Notes: a model not told the origin generated them from the sequence alone. Shown: positions 25,974-35,344, counted from the stretch's first letter. The stretch is 64,000 nucleotides of DNA from Paenibacillus massiliensis 2301065 = DSM 16942 (GCF_000377505.1 NZ_KB898196.1:117933-181932); one strand, 5' to 3'. Translations and numbers: made by a program.

Positions 25974-27338
25974 TCAAGGTACTAGTGTCATACTCTCTCC
26001 ATCATAGATCATGCTACCTGCAAAGCTATTGAAACTGAACGTGAGCGGCTGCTTGTATTGCTGATCGTTCAGAATGATGATGAGAGAGTCCTCTTCTGTA
26101 GTTCCTCTAGCTCCTAAGTCCATATTAAAATCGTACTTCTGTCCATTCGCATCTGCCCAATCAAATGTTTCGAATGAATAGGGTGGAGAACCTTCGAGCT
26201 TTAGAGAAACCCATTTCTTCCCCCCCTCCTCGCGAATAACACTACTCTTGATTCGGTCATCCGAAGTGTACACCTGTTGATTACGCTCCGTATCCAGCTT
26301 GACTTTGATATCGGTGCCAAACTTGAATCTCATACCTCCTATCGTAAATCGCATAGGCGTAGCTTCCCGATACCAACTGCCTGGAAAATAAATCGTATGC
26401 TGTCCGCTACTGTTGTCTATATCCTGATACATATGCAAAATCTCGCTAAACTGATGATCCTTACCGAGCTGCAATCGAGGATCGAGCAAGTGATACGTTG
26501 GCCGATTCTTGACATCAACCTCCCGAATCTTCACATCCGTGCGAAGTGGGGTCTGCGTAAAGCCTTCAAGCACATATTCCTTATCACCGATCTTGAATGG
26601 CTTCTCGATCATGGCCTCTCGGTGCAAGTCAACGAATCTGCTCTGGTCCAATTGTACCTCCGTCTCGAACCATCGCCCATTATGCAATCCGCCAGTCTTG
26701 CTCTCTTCCTGAATATATCCCGTTAGCCTGAATTCAGATGGTACATATTCTCCTGTTGGAAAGTCGAAGGCAATCTTATTTTCCTCCGTTATGATCTGAC
26801 CCTCCATCATATATGGCATATAGATAGCAGATGTGGGCTTGCCGTCTCGAGCCAGAAGATGTAGCTTGTTATTCTCAAGGATCACCTTATTTGAGGTAGA
26901 TGAGCTAGTCAGATTGTAGAACACAATCACACGCTGTGAATCGGCAATCGCACCATCAATCTGCATAACATATGGTCCAGACTCCAGCGTCTGATTCAAT
27001 GACTGATATAATCCATGCTCGACAGCCTGTAACAGGGTACTATCCTTCTCCACAAGCTTCTGCACATACGTCGGAAGTGCAGCTACAGCATCCGAGGAAG
27101 CTGGCTTGGCAGGCTCCCCCTGCGGCATATAGTATAGTGAGGCCAAGATAGCCAGACAGATCGCAATGCCTGCCCCACCCCATCTCAGGATATAAGCAAA
27201 GCGGCGACCACGTTTTCGCTCCGCCGCCTGTCGCAGCCCTTGCTTCATCGCTTGTTCCAGCTGAACCTCCTGAATTCTTCTTTCCGCCAAACGGCTGTCT
27301 TCGAAATATCTGCGCAGCTGCTCCTCATGCTCTCCCAT
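25974..27338 (-). CDS. DUF4179-type membrane protein, probable anti-sigma factor
   Basis: The 454-aa protein has a short cytosolic N-terminal domain (MGEHEEQLRRYFEDSRL, then a helix), one TM helix near 46-66 and a large extracytoplasmic beta-rich domain. This is the DUF4179/DUF5643 plan commonly encoded beside ECF sigma factors. Its ATG (27338) overlaps the last 14 bases of the sigma gene, so translation is probably coupled. GGAGGTGA lies 8 bases upstream; a GTG at 27350 has no usable SD. By context it holds the sigma factor inactive until an envelope signal arrives; this is inference. Confidence 0.82.
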   Translation of the reverse strand: MGEHEEQLRRYFEDSRLAERRIQEVQLEQAMKQGLRQAAERKRGRRFAYILRWGGAGIAICLAILASLYYMPQGEPAKPASSDAVAALPTYVQKLVEKDSTLLQAVEHGLYQSLNQTLESGPYVMQIDGAIADSQRVIVFYNLTSSSTSNKVILENNKLHLLARDGKPTSAIYMPYMMEGQIITEENKIAFDFPTGEYVPSEFRLTGYIQEESKTGGLHNGRWFETEVQLDQSRFVDLHREAMIEKPFKIGDKEYVLEGFTQTPLRTDVKIREVDVKNRPTYHLLDPRLQLGKDHQFSEILHMYQDIDNSSGQHTIYFPGSWYREATPMRFTIGGMRFKFGTDIKVKLDTERNQQVYTSDDRIKSSVIREEGGKKWVSLKLEGSPPYSFETFDWADANGQKYDFNMDLGARGTTEEDSLIIILNDQQYKQPLTFSFNSFAGSMIYDGESMTLVP

Positions 27339-27864
27339 GCTGCACCTCACCTCCAGTCTCCAGCTTGCCCTTCATGAGCTTCAATCCCTTGTACAACCAG
27401 GTTTTTATCGTTCCTTCGGGCTTGTCTAATACTCTGGCGATCTCCGGGATCGTCATATCCTGATAGTATTTCAGCACGAGCACATCTCTGTACTTGGGCT
27501 TCATGTGGGCCAGAGCCTCCTGCAAATCAAGCTTGCTGTCGCTAATCATTTCGCTCGTCGTCTGACTCTCATGATTGAACAAGGGCTGGAATCGCTTGCG
27601 TCGCTTCAGCTCATCGGCACAAATATTCATCAGGATGCGGATGAGCCAAGGAATCATGGTCTCTGGCTCCCGCAGGCCACCACATTTGAGCCATCCCCGG
27701 CACACGGTCTCCTGAAGGGCTTCCAGGGCATCAGCCTCAGAATGCAAGTAGCTATAGGCAATCCCGTACAAGCGTCTTCTATGCGCAGCAATCAATTGCT
27801 GAAATGCCTCTTCATCCCCGGCACAGGCCCTCTCTGCAAGCTGCTTTTCTTCCACTAGCTCCAT
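27325..27864 (-). CDS. ECF-type RNA polymerase sigma factor
   Basis: A 179-aa extracytoplasmic-function sigma factor. Region 2 (about 10-80) includes AFQQLIAAHRRRLYGIAYSYL and LQETVCRGWLK; region 4 (about 115-170) includes YRDVLVLKYYQDMTIPEIA and PEGTIKTWLYKGLKLMK, a standard sigma-4 helix-turn-helix. Its 3' end overlaps the DUF4179 gene, forming a sigma/anti-sigma pair. Start ATG 27864 after AGAGGAG. Cognate promoters (AAC at -35) were not identified upstream. Confidence 0.92.
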   Translation of the reverse strand: MELVEEKQLAERACAGDEEAFQQLIAAHRRRLYGIAYSYLHSEADALEALQETVCRGWLKCGGLREPETMIPWLIRILMNICADELKRRKRFQPLFNHESQTTSEMISDSKLDLQEALAHMKPKYRDVLVLKYYQDMTIPEIARVLDKPEGTIKTWLYKGLKLMKGKLETGGEVQHGRA

Positions 27865-28094
27865 GATGCAATACTCCTCTCCATTCGCATGCTATGAACT
27901 CGGCCGAATCTTATCATGCTATTAAAGAGACTTCACAGTCCCGTAGAAAGTTTTGACTAATGCGTTTTTTTCTTCCACACATGACAAAACACCCTTGGCC
28001 TGCATCGGCTTCATCCGATACGGCACAAGAGTGTATTGGACACAGAGATCACGTAACTCAGTGACTGGTACTCGAATTAAAATAGTTCGGTCGA

Positions 28095-28265
28095 CTAGCA
28101 GATGAATAACATTTGCGCAATAATTACCAGCAGAATGAACAGGACAAGAATGGCGCCTGTAGAGGTAAATGGTCCTGGACAATACCCATAGCTAGGCCCG
28201 TAGGAACCTCCTTTATCACCCCCGTACGCCGGCCCAAATCCCATATTATTCGCTTTACCGCTCAT
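28095..28265 (-). CDS. YjcZ-family tiny sporulation membrane peptide
   Basis: A 56-aa gene. ATG 28265 sits 8 bases after AAAGGGG, and the frame closes with TAG at 28095. The N-terminal half is Gly/Tyr-rich (GFGPAYGGDKGG, SYGPSYGYCPGP). The C-terminal half is one TM helix, TGAILVLFILLVIIAQMLF, which matches the F-x-LIVVLFILLIIV pattern of YjcZ-type peptides. These are made in sporulating Bacilli and have unknown function. No operon partner. Confidence 0.72.
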   Translation of the reverse strand: MSGKANNMGFGPAYGGDKGGSYGPSYGYCPGPFTSTGAILVLFILLVIIAQMLFIC

Positions 28266-28343
28266 GCACAGCACCCCTTTCGCTCATTTTCCATACCATC
28301 CTATGTAGACGATCCTATAAGCGTAAGGGACAATATCCCATTT

Positions 28344-29234
28344 TCAGTGAAATTCGCCCGCTAGTTGGGTGTGCAGTTGCTGTAGATCATGGCGCAATTC
28401 AAGCGTATCCTCATAGCAGGGGCCTAATTGCAGCAGACGCTCCAATATATGACGAGTGCCTTGATGCAGCTGCAGCTCCTGCTCCCAGCCTGCAGGCGGC
28501 TGCTTCGGTGCAGATGACTGCGACTTTGTAACCTCGACCGTCTCATACGACGTATAAAGCAGGAACAACAGATGATGTCCCAGATCGTAGAGATCACTCT
28601 GAATGACTGGGAGACGTCGCTGTGGATCCCGCTCATTTAGTAGCTGTTGAATGGCCGCTGTAGCTGGCTCTTCCCCACTCGGCAAAGCGAGGCCAAAATC
28701 AATCAGATACAGGTCCTCGCCATGCAGGATGACGTTAGGAATCCTCAAATCCATATGCACAAAGCCACGCTCATGCACATACTCCACCAGCTCCAGCAGG
28801 GACAGCATATAAGATACGCATTCCCGTTCATTGAATTGGTGCTGCTCCTGAAAGATCAATTCCTCCAGATTGCGACCTTCGACAAACGTTGTCACTATAT
28901 ATTGTCGCTTTTTATAAGCAAAGGCTGCCTTAAGTGCAGGAATACGCGGGTGCTCCAGCTGACTTAAGGCAGCGGCCTCCTGCTTCAGCAGCAACTCTCC
29001 TCTTGCCTTCTTGCTTGGTCGGGCTTGCTTGAGCGCATAGATCCGCCCATCCTGCTCGTCAGTACACGCGTAGGTCAGGCCATAACTACCCTCACCCAGC
29101 AATTCATGTATTTTGTAGCGGTCGGCAATGATCTCCCCCGGCTCACAAGGATAATCCTGCCATGCCTCAATGCTCCTCCGTATATATCCTAAGACCACTG
29201 TTCCTCCTAGCGTAAGAGGATGGACTGTCGCCAT
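28344..29234 (-). CDS. Serine/threonine protein kinase
   Basis: A 296-aa eukaryotic-type kinase domain without a TM segment. The glycine loop is LGEGSYGLTY, the ATP-binding Lys is in YALKQA (near 68), the catalytic loop reads HMDLRIPNV (near 159) and the metal loop DFG near 179. The catalytic loop departs from HRDLKPEN: Met replaces Arg and Arg replaces Lys, while Asp and Asn remain, so activity is plausible but regulation by activation-loop phosphorylation less so. The start is uncertain: ATG 29234 has a weak SD, whereas GTG 29198 follows AGGAGG. Substrates unknown. Confidence 0.88.
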   Translation of the reverse strand: MATVHPLTLGGTVVLGYIRRSIEAWQDYPCEPGEIIADRYKIHELLGEGSYGLTYACTDEQDGRIYALKQARPSKKARGELLLKQEAAALSQLEHPRIPALKAAFAYKKRQYIVTTFVEGRNLEELIFQEQHQFNERECVSYMLSLLELVEYVHERGFVHMDLRIPNVILHGEDLYLIDFGLALPSGEEPATAAIQQLLNERDPQRRLPVIQSDLYDLGHHLLFLLYTSYETVEVTKSQSSAPKQPPAGWEQELQLHQGTRHILERLLQLGPCYEDTLELRHDLQQLHTQLAGEFH

Positions 29235-29268
29235 CTTTACAGCCCCATTATATCATTAGCCAGCAGAC

Positions 29269-30228
29269 CTATGCCTCCCTGCTCTTGCGCGGCACCAGAC
29301 CCAGTAGAGCAAAGATAGAGCTGCGGGTCTTCTTTTTACGACCTTGGTACGTACGTAGACTGGTGATCAGCTGACGATCACGCTCCTCCTCCGTCCTTTC
29401 CTTGATCCAATTCTTCTGCTCCTCCAACTGGGCAGTCAGCTGGCTATTCAGCTGTTGCAGCTGTAGCTGTCCTTCCTCCAGTTCCTCAATACGGCGATAC
29501 AGCTTGTCCCAGTCCGGACTTACAGCCTCATGGCGGAGAGATATTTGCTGCTCTGTTTGCGGTGTTTGCGGTGCCTGCGCTGGCTGATCTGAGCCCCCAA
29601 CCTGATCGGACTGCATGGATGAACCCGACTGTATAGGTTGACCTAATGGTAGTCGCTGACCTGATGATAGTGGCTGATCAGACTGCAGCACGGAATTTGA
29701 CTGCAGCTCCCCGGCGGCTGATTCCACATGAGCGTCCTGTCCTAAAGTTTCGTTCAATTCGCTCCGCAACAGTGAAGGCTGATCCTCCTCCATTCGTTCT
29801 GCCTTCCCTTTACCCGTGTACTCCTTCTCGGATGTTGCCGCTGTGACTGCCTCCACAAGATACCTCAGCTCATCGCCCTTTTCGGCCCTTTTGGCCGAAT
29901 ACAGGAGCAATGCCGGCTCTTCCTCCATCCCACTTGTCACGCTCAACCCTACGCTCCCTGAATTATGAATATCGTATGCTGCACGCTCTCCATCTTCCGC
30001 GAACAAAGCTTGTTCCACAGCCTCTGACAGCAGCAAATTATTTTCCCTCAATGCCGTCTTCAGCAGCCTGAACCGTTCCATATCCTTCTGCGAGAACATT
30101 CTGGACTGGTTCGCCGCTCGCTCAAAGCGGTACCCCTTCTCCTCCATTGCAGCAGCGTACTTACGAAGCGTACTTGTTCCTACGCCAAGCTTTCTGGCGA
30201 TATCGGCGGTTGACTTCAGCTCTTGCAT
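29269..30228 (-). CDS. MerR-like HTH protein with C-terminal coiled coil
   Basis: The 319-aa protein opens with a MerR-type winged helix (TADIARKLGVGTSTLRKYAAAMEEKGY, residues 6-33). Next comes a ~150-residue low-complexity middle rich in Q, S, P and E, then a coiled coil (LYRRIEELEEGQLQLQQ onward, about 238-285) and a basic tail. The plan resembles RacA/DUF3967-type proteins, some of which tether DNA to the pole or act as plasmid-borne regulators. Start ATG 30228 follows CAGGAGG. It lies 34 bases upstream of the kinase start, so the two may form an operon and the kinase could act on it; that is conjecture. Confidence 0.78.
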   Translation of the reverse strand: MQELKSTADIARKLGVGTSTLRKYAAAMEEKGYRFERAANQSRMFSQKDMERFRLLKTALRENNLLLSEAVEQALFAEDGERAAYDIHNSGSVGLSVTSGMEEEPALLLYSAKRAEKGDELRYLVEAVTAATSEKEYTGKGKAERMEEDQPSLLRSELNETLGQDAHVESAAGELQSNSVLQSDQPLSSGQRLPLGQPIQSGSSMQSDQVGGSDQPAQAPQTPQTEQQISLRHEAVSPDWDKLYRRIEELEEGQLQLQQLNSQLTAQLEEQKNWIKERTEEERDRQLITSLRTYQGRKKKTRSSIFALLGLVPRKSREA

Positions 30229-30602
30229 TCGTAATCCCTCCTGAATCTATAATGGATGCAGCCTTCTGACATGACGGCTCGTCTACCGAAGGGTAACCTC
30301 GGCATTTCGCAATGTAATTCCAATTCGCTTTTAGAGCGGCGATCTCCTTTGGCTGAATTTTTCTAATATTGAGGATTACTAAGAACTTTTGTCGTTCGCG
30401 CATTCGTCAGTTTTCTTATCATGAAATGATCAAAAAACTGTCGGTTTTATCGCTTGTTCACCTGTATTTTTCTGGCATGAAATGTTTTAGGATAGAAATA
30501 TCTATAATTCAATTGCATTATGTGAAGAAACGTGACGTATACCTGGGCTTTTGCATAGACTATATTAAGAAGGATGTTCATCCACATAGGAGGCTGTATC
30601 GA

Positions 30603-31556
30603 ATGAAAGGGAAAACGCGTAAAGTGGCAGTGATCGGTGCGGGGATGGTAGGCTCCAGCTGTGCCTATTCCATGGTGAATCAGGCGGTATGTGATGAAAT
30701 CTTGATTATTGACCGTTCCAGCGACCGGGCTCTCGCCCAAGCACTTGATCTGTCCCATTGCATGGATTTTACCCATACTCGAACCAAGGTCTACCCAGGC
30801 ACCTGCGCTGATTGTACAGATATGGACGTAGTGATTCTGACGGCTGGAGCCAACCCACAACCAGGGCAATCCAGACTGACCGTCCTAGAGGCAACAGCTA
30901 CCATCATTCAAAATGTTGTTCAAGAGGTGATGGACAGTGGCTTTCAGGGGATATTCGTAATTGCCTCCAATCCGGTGGATGTCGTAACCTGTCTTGTGCG
31001 GCAGCTCTCAGGCTTCCCACGCTCCAAGGTCATTGGCACCGGTACATCCATTGACAGCTCCCGCTTAAAGACACTGCTCTCGGAGGTATTTGCCATTGAT
31101 CCCCGCAGCGTCTCCGGGTACGCATTAGGTGAACATGGCGAATCACAGTTCGTCGCCTGGTCGCACGTCACTATTGGCGGCAAGCCTATTCTTCATATCC
31201 TACGGCAGCATCAGGATCGGTTCGCTCATGTGGACCTGGAGGATATCGAGCGCAAGACGCGGGATGCTGGCTGGGAGATTTTCACCCGTAAGGGCTCCAC
31301 TCAGTTCGGAATTGGAAATGCACTGGCCTACATCACACGCTCCATCCTGAACGATGATCGCAAGATTACAGCCGTCTCAGCGGTGCTCGAAGGAGAATAC
31401 GGCCATTCCGGGCTTGCCATCGGGGTACCGGCGATTATTGGCGGGGCGGGAATTCAAGAGGTCGTAGAGCTGGAGCTGACAGCGGAGGAGCAGGTCAAAT
31501 TCAATCAATCCTGCAATATCATCCAGCAAAGCCTCGACCAACTCTCTGTCGTGTAA
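30603..31556 (+). CDS. ldh: L-lactate dehydrogenase
   Basis: A 317-aa NAD-dependent LDH/MDH-family enzyme. The nucleotide loop is VIGAGMVGSS, substrate Arg lies in QSRL, NAD contact in IASNPVDVVT, Asp/Arg in DSSRL and the catalytic His in GEHGESQFVAWS. It interconverts pyruvate and lactate. Some loop residues differ from textbook LDH (GANPQPGQSRL for GANQKPGETRL, and GTSIDSSR for GTVLDSAR), so the substrate preference may be shifted. Start ATG 30603 follows AGGAGG; the frame is open further upstream to 30369 but lacks any signal. Terminator follows. Confidence 0.92.
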   Translation: MKGKTRKVAVIGAGMVGSSCAYSMVNQAVCDEILIIDRSSDRALAQALDLSHCMDFTHTRTKVYPGTCADCTDMDVVILTAGANPQPGQSRLTVLEATATIIQNVVQEVMDSGFQGIFVIASNPVDVVTCLVRQLSGFPRSKVIGTGTSIDSSRLKTLLSEVFAIDPRSVSGYALGEHGESQFVAWSHVTIGGKPILHILRQHQDRFAHVDLEDIERKTRDAGWEIFTRKGSTQFGIGNALAYITRSILNDDRKITAVSAVLEGEYGHSGLAIGVPAIIGGAGIQEVVELELTAEEQVKFNQSCNIIQQSLDQLSVV

Positions 31557-31572
31557 TCACTTCTTCAAAATA

Positions 31573-31655
31573 GACCGCCGCCCCTGAGAAGTTGAGCGGA
31601 TCGAAGAGCCAATAACGCTCACAGATCATCTCATCCCGGGGCAAGCGGTCTTTTG
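31573..31655 (+). terminator. Terminator of ldh
   Basis: GACCGC/GCGGTC outer arms, GCCCC/GGGGC next, and GAGCG/CGCTC inner pairing form a long hairpin followed by TTTTGTT. Confidence 0.8.
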
Positions 31656-31797
31656 TTCACGTGCACATTTTTCTTACTCACACTTTACGAATCGCTTCAT
31701 ACAAGTTAGATGTAAGTAGCATGTACTCCTGACCTGTGTAGCTATCCTAATAAAATCTCAAGCAACCAGCTACAAGCCGTTTCAACGCTTCATCCTG

Positions 31798-33153
31798 TTA
31801 GCGTGCACCGACATTCGTACCAGCTGGCGTTCCGGACCCAATCAGATCACTGCCTGTTGCCAGCTTCAAGAAGTTGCCAAGCTGCAGGGAGCCATCTGCA
31901 CTCCGAATGACCGAAGGACTGAGGCTGGCAAAGTCCTCTGCACTCACGACCAAGCCTTTGGCATTCGTGCTCTTCTTGTTCTTCCACCATACGTTAGAGC
32001 TATCGGTATCCGTACCACTAGTCTTATCGCTGCTTCCACCATTGAACGACAGATTGTTAGTAAAGATATGCGTTCCATTATCAAACGCAAAATTGCTTTG
32101 CCCGTTGGCCCATGAAGTATTATTCTTCATGCTGATGCTGCCCGGATTGCTGTTGAAGGTGAAGCCGTGCTTCTTATTCTGGAAGGCAATGCTGTTGGTA
32201 ACGATATGATCAACACTGATCTTCTCCCCGCCCAGCTTGAAGCCGTTGCCATCACTGTTGGAGGTCGAGGTACCGTCCTCTGTGTGTCCATTCTGATAGG
32301 CGATACTATTGCGGATTGTGACTGCGCCGATGGCGCCCGTATCCGACTTGGAGTAGAGATCCCATCCATCGTCTACATTATATGCCGCCAAGCACTCATC
32401 AAAGACATTGCCTGGGCCAACAGTCAGCTTAGCTGCGAAGCCGTCTGCATCCTCACCATCATCTGGATCAAAGTTATTGTGTGAATAGGAACGAATGACT
32501 TCATTGTAGCTAGGCCACTCACTCTTGGCTGCGGTTGAGCTGTAGCGGGCGATTTGAATCCCTGTGTCACGATTATGATGCGCTTCTATATTTTCGAGGC
32601 GGTTATAGCTCCCCCCGATGAATACTCCATTATCTCCGGCTCCCTTGACCTCCAGACCCTTCACGAGCCAATAGTCGCCAAATAATTGTAAGCCCCGATT
32701 CGCCGAAGCGAATTCCTGAGCAGAGAAATCAAGAACAGGCTTCTCGCTTCCATACGCTACGAGCCCCTTACGGCTACCGGATGTACCACTATTCCCGCGC
32801 TCAACGGTAATCGTCTGTCCATAGCTGTACGTGCCTCCACGCATATAGATCGTTTTGCCAAGTGCAATCTGGGTTAACGCTGCCTCCAATGTCATTGGAC
32901 TGCTTAACGTACCCGGATTGGTTGCGCTTCCATTAGGAGCTACATAAAGATCCGTAGTAGCCAAGCTGATGACTGCCTCCTCAGGCTGTGCCTCCGAAGC
33001 CAGTACATAAGATGGAGATGCATGGTAAGCGCTTCCAGCAATGAGAGCCGCAACAACCCCTGTGATTACTGTAACCGAAGACCATTTCGATTTGGAACGG
33101 GTATGGGCTCGTCCTGCACTTGCAGTGTTACGATTGGATTTGATTGTACTCAA
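31798..33153 (-). CDS. Secreted pectate lyase, polysaccharide lyase family 9
   Basis: A 451-aa right-handed parallel beta-helix enzyme. After an Arg/Lys-rich N-terminus and a hydrophobic signal segment (about 27-50), the mature part begins with TDLYVAPNGSATNPGT. The family-9 signature is clear: DGEDADGFAAKL, GPGNVFDECLAAYNVDDGWDLY and SDGNGFKLGG. These hold the calcium-binding Asp residues and catalytic Lys known from Dickeya Pel9A. It cleaves polygalacturonate by beta-elimination outside the cell. Start is TTG 33153, 8 bases after AAAGGAGG. It lies divergent to the neopullulanase, so both plant-polysaccharide enzymes share a promoter region. Confidence 0.9.
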   Translation of the reverse strand: MSTIKSNRNTASAGRAHTRSKSKWSSVTVITGVVAALIAGSAYHASPSYVLASEAQPEEAVISLATTDLYVAPNGSATNPGTLSSPMTLEAALTQIALGKTIYMRGGTYSYGQTITVERGNSGTSGSRKGLVAYGSEKPVLDFSAQEFASANRGLQLFGDYWLVKGLEVKGAGDNGVFIGGSYNRLENIEAHHNRDTGIQIARYSSTAAKSEWPSYNEVIRSYSHNNFDPDDGEDADGFAAKLTVGPGNVFDECLAAYNVDDGWDLYSKSDTGAIGAVTIRNSIAYQNGHTEDGTSTSNSDGNGFKLGGEKISVDHIVTNSIAFQNKKHGFTFNSNPGSISMKNNTSWANGQSNFAFDNGTHIFTNNLSFNGGSSDKTSGTDTDSSNVWWKNKKSTNAKGLVVSAEDFASLSPSVIRSADGSLQLGNFLKLATGSDLIGSGTPAGTNVGAR

Positions 33154-33183
33154 TGGATATTCCTCCTTTGAATTATGAATCAT

Positions 33184-33511
33184 GTCAATCCTACGGCCGT
33201 CTCCACGCTCTTAGCTCCCGTAAGAGCCTCTCCCCTCCTTAATGGTCGATTGGGCGCTGCTTGTACACAACCACTGTAATACGTGAGCAGCCTAAAGCCT
33301 GTACACAAGTACATCATACACAGATCAGGTATTATATTCCAGTGCTTTTTCTTACATTCGTCCTAAATTTTTGTTTTTTTTTGGAATTTGGAGCACAATA
33401 GATGTCGTATGCCCGGCATACTTCTTCTAACCTGTTACAAAGAACAGGGCTTGCGGGTAATGATTAGCTAACCTGTTACCCAATCCTCCAACCCAAAAGG
33501 AGTGAATGACC
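33184..33511. promoter_or_regulatory. Divergent control region of pectate lyase and neopullulanase genes
   Basis: CTAACCTGTTAC occurs twice as an exact direct repeat at 33427-33438 and 33468-33479 (41-base period), close upstream of nplT. The first copy is followed by GAACAGG, forming CCTGT/ACAGG. A T-rich tract lies at 33365-33385. No gene seen. Confidence 0.5.
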
Positions 33512-35269
33512 ATGCTACTGGAGGCAGTACACCATGATCCGAAGCGCAACTGGGCTTTTGGATATGATGAGAAGACCATCTACCTTCGTCTGCGCACGAA
33601 AAAGAACGAGATGACTGAGGTTCATGCGCTAACCAGAGATAAGTATGACTGGGAGCGGACGCGTGAGCTCATCCCTATGTACAAGTTCGCTACCGACAGC
33701 CGATTCGATTATTACGAATGCAAGGTCCAGCCACGCCACCGTCGTCTGAAATACAGCTTCCTCCTGTGCTCGGGAGAAGAGCAGCTATGGATGGTTGAGC
33801 ATGATTTTGTAACAGAAGAGCCTGAGAATCCTGATCGCATGTTCCAGTATCCTTTTCTCAACCCTATCGATATTCTCCGACCACCTGCTTGGGTCAAGGA
33901 TGCTGTGTTCTATCAGATCTTCCCGGAACGCTTCGCGAATGGCGATCCCTCCATTAATCCTCCGGGGACAGAGCCCTGGGGCGGACAGCCACGGTTCGAC
34001 AACTTCTTCGGCGGGGACCTGCAAGGCGTGCTGAATCATCTGGATTACCTGGAGAGCCTTGGCATAACAGCTATCTACTTCACTCCTGTGTTCCAGGCGA
34101 CGACCAATCATAAATACGATACCGAGGATTATATGAAGGTGGACGCCCACTTCGGCGATGCCGCTCTGCTGAAGACGCTGGTGGATGCGTGCCATGCGCG
34201 AGGAATCCGGGTGCTGCTGGATGCCGTGTTCAATCATTCGGGCAGGACCTTCGCTCCGTTCGTGGATGTGCTGGAGAAGGGAGAGGCCTCCTCCTATAGA
34301 GACTGGTTCCATGTACATAGCTTTCCCTTGACTGTAAATGATGGCATACCTACCTACGATACATTTGCACTGGAGCCGATGATGCCCAAGCTGAATACAG
34401 AGCATCCCGAGGTGAGGAGATATCTGCTACAGATGGCCGAATACTGGACGAGAGAGATCGGCATTGATGGCTGGCGCCTGGACGTTGCCGATGAGGTAGA
34501 TCATGCCTTCTGGCGAGCCTTTCGTACGACCGTGAAATCCATTAATCCCGAGGCTTATATTCTGGGAGAAATGTGGAATGATTCTGTCGAGTGGCTGCAG
34601 GGTGATCAGTTCGATGCCACGATGAACTACCCTTTTACTAGATCGGTTATTGATTTCTTCGTGGATAATAAGACAGATGCTGAGCAGTTCGCCTTCTCCA
34701 TCGGCAATCAACTGGCCCGCTATCCTCGTCAGGCCGCCGAGGTTGCCTTCAACCTGCTGGACAGTCACGATACTCCGCGCCTGCTCACCTTATGCAAGGG
34801 AGACACCCGGCTCATGAAGCTCGCGGCGCTCTTCCAGTTCACCTATCTCGGTACACCATGTATCTACTATGGTGATGAGATTGGCATGGATGGCGGGGCA
34901 GACCCGGATTGTCGGAAATGCATGCAGTGGGACGAGGAGCTGCAAGATCGTGAGCTGTTCTCCTTCTATCAGGAATTGATTCAGATGCGGCACGAGCACC
35001 CTGCTTTGCGTGCTGATGGAAGCTTCCGCTTTCTAGAGGCGAAGGCGGGAAGTGGCTTAATTGTCTACGAACGTCGCTCACACCAAGAGCATCTCCTGAT
35101 TCTGCTCAACCGTGAGAACCATCCGCAAGCAGTCAGGGTAGCATTAGAGGCAACAGGTGCTGCACCTCTGAAGCCACGATATGGCTATTCGCAGGGAGTC
35201 CTCCATGGTGACATTCTGGAGACGGAATTGCCGCCCTTCGGTTACGCAGTATGGCAAGGCGCCTTGTAG
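33512..35269 (+). CDS. nplT: Neopullulanase / cyclomaltodextrinase, GH13_20
   Basis: A 585-aa intracellular GH13 enzyme with an N-terminal CBM34-like domain (about 1-125) and a (beta/alpha)8 barrel. The catalytic triad is Asp near 323 (GWRLDVADE), Glu near 352 (ILGEMWND) and Asp near 418 (LLDSHDT), very close to the positions in the Geobacillus stearothermophilus enzyme. FFGGDLQGVLNHLDYL and CIYYGDEIGMDGG are also conserved. It hydrolyses pullulan, cyclodextrins and maltooligosaccharides. ATG 33512 has AAGGAG 9 bases upstream; the ATG at 33506 overlaps too closely. There is no signal peptide. Confidence 0.94.
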   Translation: MLLEAVHHDPKRNWAFGYDEKTIYLRLRTKKNEMTEVHALTRDKYDWERTRELIPMYKFATDSRFDYYECKVQPRHRRLKYSFLLCSGEEQLWMVEHDFVTEEPENPDRMFQYPFLNPIDILRPPAWVKDAVFYQIFPERFANGDPSINPPGTEPWGGQPRFDNFFGGDLQGVLNHLDYLESLGITAIYFTPVFQATTNHKYDTEDYMKVDAHFGDAALLKTLVDACHARGIRVLLDAVFNHSGRTFAPFVDVLEKGEASSYRDWFHVHSFPLTVNDGIPTYDTFALEPMMPKLNTEHPEVRRYLLQMAEYWTREIGIDGWRLDVADEVDHAFWRAFRTTVKSINPEAYILGEMWNDSVEWLQGDQFDATMNYPFTRSVIDFFVDNKTDAEQFAFSIGNQLARYPRQAAEVAFNLLDSHDTPRLLTLCKGDTRLMKLAALFQFTYLGTPCIYYGDEIGMDGGADPDCRKCMQWDEELQDRELFSFYQELIQMRHEHPALRADGSFRFLEAKAGSGLIVYERRSHQEHLLILLNRENHPQAVRVALEATGAAPLKPRYGYSQGVLHGDILETELPPFGYAVWQGAL

Positions 35270-35344
35270 ATCGTTAGAGGTGATCAGGCCTACCCCACGA
35301 ATCTCTGATCCGATAGGAATGTAAGCCGGATTCAAGAGCTACCA

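Noticed and set aside
27922..28094. A minus-strand frame between the YjcZ-type gene and the sigma gene
   Set aside because: The only in-frame start overlaps the YjcZ-type gene; the stretch has no SD and no recognisable domain.
30500..30540. A Rex-type redox operator ahead of ldh
   Set aside because: Only one half-site (TGTGAA) is present; the second arm does not match TTCACA.
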